Below are positions 22,579 through 31,135 of a DNA stretch of 64,000 nucleotides, piece after piece. The translations under genes were made by a program, and so were the position numbers. The DNA is from Ashinkailepas kermadecensis (lineage: Eukaryota > Arthropoda > Thecostraca > Neolepadidae). The stretch's first letter is position 1. The number at the start of each line of letters is the position of its first letter. Where the stretch lies: assembly GCA_034440615.1 (NCBI GenBank), contig JAOTOM010005097.1, forward strand, positions 248,001 through 312,000. Direction: 5' to 3'. The notes below the pieces were generated by a model that worked only from the letters and a program-made list of their open reading frames with translations, made no database searches and had not been told where the DNA came from.

Positions 22579-23103
22579 ACACCGACCGGTCGGAAGGGGG
22601 CTGACTCGATGAGCCGGCACCGGTGGGCGACTACAAGCCGGCAGCAGCACTATAGGAGGCCACATCAGCCGACAGGGGGCGATGCTGAATCATGTGGCAG
22701 AGGAAGCAGCCAACATCATGCCACGAAAAGCCACGGCGCATCAACACTGTTCCGCAATATTAAACTAAAAGTTGCGAGGGGATGACTGTACTAAAATAAG
22801 CGTGTCGCCAGGAGAAAGCGAGTCGCGGGTCACTTGCTTCGGAACGCGTTCGCCCTGAGTTGTTGGCAGGGCTCGCGCTTGCCACTGTCGGAGTGCTCTT
22901 TTCATACGGTCCCGAGTTAATCTGACGGGTGTTCTGTAGGCATCGGGGATGCTCTACGGCAATGCTCATCGGGTATGTTAGCTTTGATAATGAGGTTAGA
23001 CAAAGTCCTGCATATGAACTGAGACGAACTGAACTGAAACTGATCTGAACTGAACTGAAAGTACGATTACTTTTGGGTCGTGTACGTTTGCAAGATCGTG
23101 GTA

Positions 23104-23372
23104 CAACAGATGTGTTAATCGTAGGGTTGGTGTTAATCGCACTGTGCAATAACGTTCAGACAGTGTCTGAGTGCAGTGGCCTGTAGAGCCAGTCCATTTC
23201 TATTCACTCCCCATCGCTGCACTGATGGTTGAACCAGAATACAAATAAAATTCACGCGAAATCTTGCATGGGACAAAGTTATTTCGCCTCTCGTGAATTG
23301 ACACATTTTATTCACACCACTCGTATACGGCTCGTGGTTTAAATAAAAGGTTCCACTCACTCGTGATTTAAT
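23104..23372 (+). repeat. Left direct repeat flanking the Penelope-like element
   Basis: Shares ordered blocks with 24900-25125: TGTGTTAATCGTA, a GTGCAAT block, CAGTCCATTT, TCCCCA-C-CTGCACTGGTGG-like, ACAATTCACG-like and a GGTTTAAATA block. The left copy is longer because it has small insertions. These may be the pseudo-LTRs of the element or older duplicated flanks. Confidence 0.55.
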
Positions 23373-23592
23373 AGACCGGGGTCGAGTCGCTCAACGCTCT
23401 CGCATTTAGCCCCCGGCTGGGAGCATCAGTTGGCAGCTGGCCCGATAAGGCCGGGGACGAGCTACCGACCGTGTCGGTGCATTAGCGGCATATTAAACTA
23501 TCGGTCAAAATTCCACCGTTGAACTGGAATTCATGGAATGGGTGGTGGGTCCAGGGTTCATGAAACCACTCCAGGAAGAATTCGAACAACAT

Positions 23593-23599
<7 letters not shown>

Positions 23600-23663
<64 letters not shown>
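23600..23663. repeat. AT dinucleotide microsatellite
   Basis: About 32 uninterrupted AT units. It lies just upstream of the Penelope-like coding remnant; a shorter TA run (24822-24839) lies just downstream. The Tyr/Ile ORFs crossing it are artefacts. Confidence 0.95.
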
Positions 23664-23665
<2 letters not shown>

Positions 23666-23722
23666 AGCAGTTTTGTATGTACCGACATTGACAAAAAGAG
23701 CAAAAAGACAAAAAGAGCAGTT

Positions 23723-24480
23723 TTGTATGCACAGACATTGAGAGGCAATAGTCTCGGATCTAATGCTGATACCCGAAACCGAGGCATGCAAAAAATCGAA
23801 ACTTTGTTTCTGGCCAACAACTATCCACCCCACATGATCAAAAGAGCCAGGTTTCAGGTAGCACACCCCGTGAGAAATACACAGACACAAACGCGACGTT
23901 CGGACCCCAAAGACAACCCAACTTTTCGTCAGCCTCCCCTACGTAGATGATAAGCTCACCAAAAAATAACAGCGGCAATGAAAACCTCAAAACTATCACT
24001 ACGTGTAGCATGGCAGAGTGGCAAAACACTTTCGGAAACTCTGACCAAGTCCACTCTCAGCCCACACCCATGTCCTGCTGGGAGCAAAAACTGTCACTGC
24101 TGTCTGGCAGGATTTCGAGGCAGATGCCACACACGAAACACCGTCTACCTTGTTGCCGGCTATGCAACTATGCCAGCTATGCCGATCATTGGACATCACG
24201 TATATAGGGGAACAAAACGCATGGTTAGGGACAGATTTAATGAGCACTTAAGAGACGCCAACAATAAAACCACTAACACCCTATTTGGCGAACACTTCAA
24301 AATCACTCACGCGAGCAGCATTTTCGACTCTAAAACACTCAGCATATTCATTCTGCAAGTTTGCAAAGATGTAGCAGAGCTCAAAATCAGCGAATCAATA
24401 GAGATTAGGAACAAAAAGCCTTCACTAAGCACAATGACGGCATCCTGGACCCTGATAAAACCGGTTCCATACACCGCCTA
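23723..24480 (+). pseudogene. Penelope-like RT C-terminus plus GIY-YIG relic
   Basis: The first frame (from 23723) reads LFLANNYPPHMIKRAR and ends near 23945. The second carries DDKLTKK, LSLRVAWQSGKTLSETLTKS (about 23980-24050), then a C-x2-C and C-H cluster (CHCC, RCHTRN; about 24090-24140), NTVYLV (start of the GIY-YIG region), and RMVRDRFNEHLRDA (about 24215-24260) with its conserved Arg and His. It ends with ELKISESIEIRNKKPSL and SWTLIKPVPY (about 24380-24475). This order is characteristic of Penelope-like retroelements, which fuse RT to a GIY-YIG nuclease. At least two frameshifts occur, one inside the GIY-YIG box. Confidence 0.8.
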
Positions 24481-24719
24481 AGGCAAGCACATATGCAACA
24501 CAACCGCATCCACACACAGACACGCACACACACCTGGGTCGCAAGTTGACACATGTACACACACGGATCATACACCTTGATGTGGGTTTATGTTAATGTG
24601 TATATGCATTTTACGAGTATGCAGATATTGTGATATGTAAAATGAAGGCGATTCACGGTTCGGTGTCACGAGGTGCACTTGGCGTGTGTGTTTTTGTGGC
24701 TTTTGTAACAAAATGTTCA

Positions 24720-24745
24720 CTGTTGAGGAAGGCCCGTGGCCGAAA
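24720..24745 (+). ncRNA. Hammerhead-ribozyme-like motif (candidate)
   Basis: CTGTTGA (24720-24726) matches the hammerhead core CTGATGA with one change. A hairpin GGCC-CGT-GGCC (24731-24741) takes the place of stem II, immediately followed by the core GAAA (24742-24745). Penelope-like elements commonly carry minimal hammerhead motifs of this form. The A-to-T change in the first core strand and the extra GGAA before the hairpin probably make it inactive. I see the motif; activity is not claimed. Confidence 0.5.
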
Positions 24746-24899
24746 TATATACAGTGTGAATTTGGATCTATTTCTTGGTCTTAATATGAGCATAAGGGTA
24801 TTTTATGCCTTTTTCTCACATGTATATATATATATATATTATCCCACGCCTCACGGTACGTTTAATATTCAGCCCCGTGCTTTAGCAAAACCGTGTTTT

Positions 24900-25125
24900 A
24901 ACAGTATGTGTTAATCGTACGGTGCAATGACATTTAGAGTCAGTCCATTTGATATTCCTTCCCCACCACGGCACTGGTGGTTACGCTGAAATACACATAC
25001 AATTCACGTGAAAGACAGCATGAGATAAAATTAAACCAATCGTGACTGGAGTATTTTATTTTAACCACGAGCCGTAGGCGAGAGGTTTAAATATAATAAG
25101 TAAATCACTCATGGTTTAAGATGCA
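24900..25125 (+). repeat. Right direct repeat flanking the Penelope-like element
   Basis: Degenerate direct copy of 23104-23372, shorter by some 40 bp. It shares TGTGTTAATCGTA, CAGTCCATTT, TTCACGTGAAA-like and GTTTAAATA blocks in the same order. Confidence 0.55.
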
Positions 25126-25683
25126 GTAAACCACATACGGATAAACTGATATTTGTGTACTGCAGTTGGTAAAATTATTTTACCGCACGCCGCAACTAAC
25201 CATTAGGATGAAAGACCAATCCGCTGCAGCTTCGTGGCTTTTAATCAGCAGGTCAGTCCGAGGCCCAATAACTACGGTCAGCTTAAAGACGGTATTGCCA
25301 AGAAATGGCATGCATCAGGTGGACTGTGGTCTGTCAGATATGTTGATCGGATAATTCAGTTGAAATGTACAACATTGCATTTATCGTACCGTCAACACAC
25401 CATTGTGTGTCAAATGGATAATTATAGGATGCAGAATAAGAGTGTATAAAAATGTTATTCTGCACCCTCCCTCGTCATCCTCCAGCAAGGTTTCAATTAT
25501 ATTATATACTTAATTACATTTCGCGATATTTCATTCATTCCTACATGCTCTTTGTACATTTCATGATTTTTGTTGGAAATTTGGATCCGAAGACAGTGCA
25601 GTGTTAATTCGCCATACATTGAAGTTAAGCAAGCAACACCATAAGGAATACTTTACTAAGCTTGTGCTGGAGACTGAATTTTT
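25126..25683. other. Unannotated AT-rich stretch
   Basis: No feature recognised. Confidence 0.4.
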
Positions 25684-25697
25684 GCCGTTTCGTTCTG

Positions 25698-25875
25698 TTG
25701 GTTGGTTATTGGTTTTACGACACGTCGACCGTTGAGTCATATAGCGTCGCCAATCTCTCACGCCGATTGGTCGCGGGCGAAGAGTAGCGACAGGTGAGAC
25801 TCGAACCCATAACCTTTCGATTGTGAGACGAGCATCTTACCCCTAGACCACTCGTCCCCTAGTGGTCGACCACTC
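25698..25875 (-). mobile_element. tRNA-derived SINE, family 1, copy 1
   Basis: Minus strand. The tRNA-like head starts GGGGACGAG (25859) with box A TGGTCTAGGGG and box B GGTTCGAGTCT; the anticodon-loop-like TCTCACAA would read CAC (Val-like, weak). A central region with GACGCTATATGACTCA-like sequence and a tail GTCGTAAAACCAATAACCAA follow. A perfect 14-bp target duplication, GCCGTTTCGTTCTG, flanks it (25684-25697 and 25876-25889). A 16-bp extension precedes the tRNA head (25860-25875). SINEs are moved by a partner LINE's RT; no coding capacity. Confidence 0.9.
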
Positions 25876-25889
25876 GCCGTTTCGTTCTG

Positions 25890-26904
25890 AGAAATGCCTT
25901 GCACTCGACATTTGGTCTCGTGCAAAGTTATTTTTTAGAACTCGACATCAAAATTCCTTTCCCAGCACCATTTAGTAATATATATAGCTGGATTGGACTG
26001 TCAGAGTTTCTATTGGAAGGTAATAACCGCGTGACGAAAAAATGTATGATACTACTGTATTACTAACCAAATTGTTCCTACGAATGCGAAAAGAAAAGAG
26101 AATGTTTGTCCAACTAAGGCATGCAAGGTAGGAACAGCGATGACCCGCGTCTCTAACCTCATGGCTACAGACCAAATGGTCACGGGATGACCGCAAACGC
26201 TAATCCCTGTCCTTGGACACTGGCTCGTGGTCAACCTGGTAGACTGCCATGTAGCGCCTAACTGTGAAGCGACGCATTACTTCCTGCTAATAATTGCTGT
26301 GAAGCGGCACAGCCTACCTTCCTAGTGGCCAGCCATGGCGAAGGTATACTTGAAGATACTTCCGTGACTGACTGTACATATCGATCTCAAGTTCCTTCAT
26401 TTTTTAGTTCACTGAACATTCCAAAGACTTCCATCCAAGTGATATCATCTAAACGTAGTCGAAAACCAAAACCACCATTCTTTAACATCACCAAACCTAC
26501 TTTTAAATGTGACCGAACAGTCGAGCGCAGTTTCGTCGGAATCATGCCTCTTCTGGATTGAAACACCACGCTGTTATCGAGCGTCACCAAAATTATGACA
26601 CCAAAATTATACGTTCAAAATCCGACGCGCTCTCCATCGGAGGACTTCTATTCTAGATGTGTGCCCTTCGTGATATTCTATCAAAATAGGCCCTGGGCCA
26701 GAGTAATGCTGGTGGTGTTTAGACAACTTGTGAAACAGGTCTAGGTGGCAAGGTGGATATTCTACCACTGAACTGTGTCTACCGCTCCCTGGATCCCTAG
26801 GAGTATAGCTCGAAAATACAGCCAACACCGCATGATGTCGATTGCGAAGTGATCCAAATAATTAATAGTAATTGGTTGCGCGGTACAACCACTGCGATCA
26901 CTTA
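25890..26904. other. Unannotated stretch
   Basis: No gene or element recognised; ORFs of 78 codons or fewer. Confidence 0.4.
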
Positions 26905-27262
26905 TGAGGCGAGCAGAGCATTAGACCACTGAGATCGCGAGAGGCGGGCAGATAGCATTAGACTACTGAGATCACGAGAGGCGGGCAGAGAGCATTAGAC
27001 CACTGAGATCACGAGAGGCGGGCAGAGAGCATTAGACCACTGAGACCACGAGAGGCGGGCAGAGAGCATTAGACCACTGAGAACACGAGAGGCGGGCAGA
27101 GAGCATTAGACCACTGAAATCACTCCTGAAGCGAGCAGAGCATTCGACCACTGAGATCACTCTTGAAACGAGCAGATCATTCGACCACTGAGATCACTCC
27201 TGAAGCGAGCAGAGAGCATTAGACCACTGAGATCACTCCTGAGGCGAGCAGAGAGCATTGGA
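26905..27262. repeat. 37-bp minisatellite with a divergent second block
   Basis: CATTAGAC recurs at 26956, 26993, 27030, 27067 and 27104, exactly 37 bp apart, with CACGAGAGGCGGGCAGAGAG. From about 27118 a related variant continues (CACTCCTGAAGCGAGCAGAG) with spacing of roughly 35 to 40 bp. The first unit at 26919 resembles the second type, so the homogenised block sits inside the older one. Confidence 0.9.
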
Positions 27263-27349
27263 GCACGGAGTTGCGCCGAGTTCCAGATGTCCTCTGGATG
27301 AATCAATCACGTACCCGAGCACGTCACCAGTCGGGTTAAATACCGTCAC

Positions 27350-28520
27350 GTGCAGCGCCTGAGAAGGCGCTGCATCCGACTGCGACGGCAAGCCGACGGC
27401 AGCGCGGCCGCAAAGCCGTCCCGTGATGGGCGCCGAGCCGGTGACATTTGGGCCACCGGTCGGACGGACGACGCGTGCCGCGCGGTGGCGGTCACGTGAC
27501 CCGACGCCGGGCGGCGGCGGACGTGATCGCTGCTGCACCCTGGCGGCTGCGCCCTGGCGGCCGCGCCCGTCTCGGGGCCGCTTACGCACGCCAGTCGGAC
27601 GGGCCCGAGCCGGGGCGGGGCGGGGCGGGGCGGCCGAGACACGCACAATTGGGCTGCGGGTCCCGGCCTGTACGACGGCCACCCAGCCCACGCGGCTCGT
27701 CACCGGACCTGTGCCGGCCACCGAGCCCACGGCGGCTCGTGACTGAACCTGTGCCGGCCACCCAGCCCACGGCGGCTCGTCACTGGACCTGTGCCGGCCA
27801 CCCGAGCCCACGGCGGCTCGTGACTGAACCTGTGCCGGCCACCCAGCCCACGCGGCTCGTCACCGGACCTGTGCCGGCCACCCAGCCCACGGCGGCTCGT
27901 CACCGGACCTGTGCCGACCGAAGCCGGCCATGACCGGCCAGTGCGGAGTGACGGCAGGTGCAGTTGCAGCAGGCACGATGTCACGGGTGCGGTGACGGAC
28001 ATTGCACGGCTCCGTGGCGCGCCGGCGTACATGGCGTGCAGCGAACGGCAGCCGCACCAGCCACAGAGTCCGGTGCACAGCGGGCAACGTCCGTTCTCCA
28101 CGGCAACTGCGGCGCCGCTCGCCGCAGACAGCTGGCCCCCGCTGGTGCTCTCCCGGACGGGACGATGCGCGCCGTGTGTCTGTCCGTCGTCTCCGCATGC
28201 CAATACTGAGAGCGGCGCGCCGCCGCCAGATGGCCTCCTCCGATCAGATAGGCTAATTGCCGCCGGGCCGGCTGACCCGTTGCAGGACGTGACGTCACCG
28301 GCCGAGGCGGCCCGGACGTGACGCGCGCGCGCGAGACAGGAAGTGGAGGCGGCTCGCGCAGATTGGGCGGCCGTCGGCGGCCGGCGCCGACCCGCCGCCT
28401 CGCCGGCGGTGTCCGGGAGCGCGGGCGGGCTCAGTTCGCCGGCTGTCGCAGCAGAGCGCGCCGCTGCCGACAGCCCGGGGGCTGAATCGCTCCTGGACGC
28501 CGCCATCAGGGTAGCCTGAT
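27350..28520. promoter_or_regulatory. CpG-rich promoter-like region
   Basis: By eye this is the most CpG-dense kilobase in the window. It contains four GGGG runs separated by single C bases (27612-27630, Sp1 sites or a G-quadruplex). At about 28288-28370 it has TGACGTCA (CRE), CAGGAAGTG (ETS-type), ATTGGG (inverted CCAAT) and GGGCGG. This combination is typical of animal CpG-island promoters. No first exon can be assigned. The 317-codon minus ORF across it (27700-28653) is Ala/Arg/Ser rich without recognisable domains, as GC-rich DNA tends to produce. Confidence 0.45.
27690..27925. repeat. 40-bp minisatellite, 6 units, inside the CpG-rich region
   Basis: CTGTGCCGGCC recurs at 27709, 27749, 27789, 27830, 27869 and 27909. 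The unit contains CCCAGCCCACGGCGGCTCGT and alternates CACCGGAC with GACTGAAC, suggesting an 80-bp higher-order unit. Confidence 0.92.
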
Positions 28521-28855
28521 GTCCAAGCATCCCGTGAGCGCGTTTCCGTGGGAGTGGAAGCCCCCCCCCTCCCTCCTCACGGACCGCACACTTCTCAGGA
28601 GTGAAATGAGTCTCCCACACGAGCTGGGCGCGCCCGTCCAGCTGTGTAAACATGATTCCGCGGAGCTCTGGTTGTTACTCGGGGCCGTATCGCCGACTGC
28701 CGCCGCGCGGGGTGGCCACATCCCGCTGCAGGCGTCCCGTTGTCGGCGGTACAAGCACAGTGACCGTGACAGCCTCCAAGTAATGCGGCGGTCCGGACGT
28801 AGTCCCCGACACGCATTTGCCACGGCGACACGTGCAGTCCAAAGGTGCGTCTAGG
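28521..28855. other. Unannotated GC-rich stretch
   Basis: Continuation of GC-rich DNA with a C-run at 28561-28569. No gene recognised. Confidence 0.35.
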
Positions 28856-29000
28856 AAGGATCTCGTCTTGAAAGGATGTCGGGTTGGAAGGATGTCGTCT
28901 TGGAAGGATGTCAGGTTGGAAAGATGTTGTCTTGGAAGGGTGTCGGGTTGGAAGAATGTCGTCTTGGAAGGATGTTGGGTTGGAAGGATGTCGGGTTCCT
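28856..29000. repeat. 17-bp minisatellite
   Basis: TTGGAAGGATGTCG(T/G) repeats about 8 times at 17-18 bp, alternating GTCTTGGAAGG and GGGTTGGAAGG. Confidence 0.88.
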
Positions 29001-29689
29001 TGACGACCTATGCAGTCGTGTGAGCCGTGTAGGGTCGTCACTCCCTCACGCGCGCGTAGGGTTGCCGCGAGGCACATGTTCCTCGCAGTTAGCGGTATCA
29101 TAACTCAGACCATATGATTACAGGGTGCATCACCACACACTGGGCTGCCCCCCCCCCCAATCGTCTTCTGGGCGCCTCTGTTAGGGTAACTCGACATCCC
29201 GTCTTCCTCTGGGTGCCTCTACTTTGGTGGTGCTCTGGTGCTTTGGCTACCTCACGTACCGCATTGTACGACTCGACCGGCAACTGGTCGGTTAGTCACC
29301 TGGAAACGTCCAGCAAGCTATACATATACACAGAGTTCTCCAAGAAGAGTTCTCCGGTTCTCCAAGAACCTTGCCACGAGAATGCGCCGAGTGTGAACCA
29401 GTCTTCCTTCAAGCAACATCTCTGCTTAAAAAAGAGAAAAATATAACTAATTAGGTGACAGGTGCATACATAAATGTCCCTACCATCTCAGGTGGTGGCA
29501 ATGTGCATGTCGCCTGCGAACCGATAAGCTCAGGTTCGCGTTTCAGTCGCCTCTGGAAAGTCGGCGGTTGGACGCGTCGCAAGCATTCGATGATCAAGAG
29601 CTGTTCACACAACAGACGTACACTCGTGCCTCCAACGCGTCAGAGCGGTGTCGCTGTGGGCGTGGACCCCACACCCTTCTCCACTTCAC
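29001..29689. other. Unannotated stretch
   Basis: No feature recognised. If the exon at 29896-30507 is real, this and the neighbouring array are its downstream intron; I could not find the next exon. Confidence 0.35.
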
Positions 29690-29895
29690 ACGGCGTGCTC
29701 ACCTGTGGGGTAGGGGCGGTGCTCGTGCTCACCTGTGGGGTACGGGTGGTACTCACCTGTGGAGTATGGGTGGCACTCGTGCTCGCCTGTGGGGCACGGA
29801 CGATGCTCACTTGTGGAGGTACGAGTGGTACTCACCTGTGGAGAACGGGTGGTACTTGTGCTCACCTGTGAAGTACAGGTGGTACTCGTGCTCAC
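29690..29895 (-). repeat. 30-bp array whose units carry 5' splice-site sequence
   Basis: On the minus strand most units begin GTGAGCACGAG or GTGAGTACCA and end in CACAG, so CAG|GTGAG recurs at nearly every unit junction. The first units are exactly 30 bp, with junctions at 29895, 29865 and 29835. Later units are 24-48 bp long, and one junction has mutated to CAGGCGAG. The array touches the 3' end of the candidate exon, whose donor is the first junction. Confidence 0.88.
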
Positions 29896-30160
29896 CTGCG
29901 GAGTACGGGTGGTACTCGTGCGCCGGCGACGGCCGCGGCGGCGGGTAGTGGCGCGCCGACGGCGGCGGCGGCAGCGCCGGCGGCCCGCCCGCGTACGGGT
30001 ACGGGTACTGCGGGTACGGGTACTGCGAGTACGGCGCGTACTCGGCGTGCTGGTACAGCGGCGGTTGCATGACGTGCGCGTGGTGGTGCGCCGGCGTCGG
30101 GTAGGCGTGGTGGGCCGGCACGTATGGGTAGTAGGGCAGGCACAGGTCGGGCCGCGACGG

Positions 30161-30191
<31 letters not shown>

Positions 30192-30507
30192 GGCGGCGCC
30201 CGGTACGGCAGCGGGTACATGTAGCCCGGGTGCGGGTAGGCGGGCAGGTGCGGGTACGGGTGGCGGAAGGCGGGCGGCGCGGCCGTCGGCGCCAACAGGC
30301 TGGACGGCGGCGACGGACTGGAGAGCGGGTGGTGGTCGGGGCGCGGCGCCGAGGAGGGCGCGTGGTCGGCCGACCAGCGCGGGCTGATGGGCGGCGCCGG
30401 GTCGGACGCCGGGTCGGACGGGTGCTGCGGCACAGGTCGGTGGACAGGCGCCGGCGGCGGTGCCGGCGCGTGCGGCTCGATCAGCGGTCCGGCCGGCTGC
30501 ATGTACC
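29896..30507 (-). CDS. Candidate internal exon, Pro/Tyr/His-rich protein (partial)
   Basis: This is the only stretch that looks like host coding sequence. An acceptor (pyrimidine-rich, TGTGCTTCAG|GG) precedes 30507 and a strong donor (GCAG|GTGAGC) follows 29896. The exon is 612 nt, phase 1 at both ends, with an open frame of about 203 codons. The protein is low complexity: PAPPPAP, a run of 13 prolines near the middle, HPYPHLPAYPHPGYMYPLPY, PAHHHAHVMQPPLYQHAEYA and YSQYPYPQYPYPY. Such Y/H/P-rich segments are common in metazoan transcription regulators and RNA-binding proteins. No folded domain is visible and I do not recognise the family. The antisense frame is Arg/Val rich and implausible. 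Repetitive GC-rich DNA could mimic this, so confidence is moderate. Confidence 0.5.
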
Positions 30508-30520
30508 CTGAAGCACACAG

Positions 30521-31135
30521 AGGCGGAGGTCAGAGACTGCTATGACACTGGTGAAGGCTGGAAGCTGTTTTCACACGGAGATCAGAAACCGCCGTAGCGG
30601 AGAGGTAAAGGCAGAGGCTGCTATGACAGACTGGTAGATGTCAAAGTCTGCTGTGACAGCGGCGGTGGATGTCAGGAGCTACTGTATCAGAGGTATAGGT
30701 AGGCAGTGGAGGTCAGAGGCTACTGTAACAGAGAGGTAGATGGTGGAGGTCGGCGGCTACTACTTTAACAGAGAGGTAGATGGTGGAGGTCAGAGGCTAC
30801 TGTAACAGAGAGGTAGATGGTGGAGGTCAGAGGCTACTGCAACAGAGGAAGATGGTGGAGGTCAGAGGCTACTACTTTAACAGAGAGGTAGATGGTGGAG
30901 GTCAGAGGCTACTACTGTAACAGATAGGTAGATGATGGAGGTCAGAGGCTACTACTGTAACAGATAGGTAGATGATGGAGGTCAGAGGCTACTACTTTAA
31001 CAGAGAGGTAGATGGTGGAGGTCAGAGGATACTGTGACAGAGAGGTAGATGGTAGAGGTCAGAGGCTATTGTGACAGAGAGGTAGATGGTGGAGATCAGC
31101 GGAGAGGTCAGAGGCTACTGTGACAGAGAGGTAGG
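30521..31135 (-). repeat. 37-40 bp array with acceptor-like units
   Basis: On the plus strand GGAGGTCAGAGGCTACTG then (T/A)AACAGAGAGGTAGATGGT repeats about 13 times at 37 bp, or 40 bp where an extra CTA or ACT is present. Read on the minus strand each unit has CTACCTCTCTGTTACAG, a pyrimidine tract ending in CAG. The unit part CTCTGACCTCC also lies just upstream of the exon acceptor at 30508, so the acceptor appears to sit at the edge of this array. Confidence 0.9.

Larger units (their letters stand above)
23664..24840 (+). mobile_element. Penelope-like element, 3' part
   Basis: A tandem pair of about 45 bp (AGAGCAGTTTTGTATG) begins the element at 23664-23745. Coding remnants of the RT C-terminus and a GIY-YIG endonuclease follow (23723-24480). 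The 3' untranslated region holds a hammerhead-like motif (24720-24745) and ends in a TA microsatellite. The RT catalytic core (YxDD) is absent, so this is a truncated copy. Similar 220-270 bp repeats flank it. Confidence 0.75.

Noticed and set aside
23505..23890. Tyr/Ile repeat proteins
   Set aside because: Translations of the AT dinucleotide microsatellite.
27700..28653. 317-codon minus-strand ORF in the CpG-rich region
   Set aside because: GC-rich DNA with few stops plus a 40-bp array; Ala/Arg/Ser composition, no domain, other frames equally open.
29735..30511. 258-codon Arg/Val-rich plus-strand ORF
   Set aside because: Antisense shadow of the Pro/Tyr/His-rich exon; composition is implausible for a protein and it has no splice sites on that strand.
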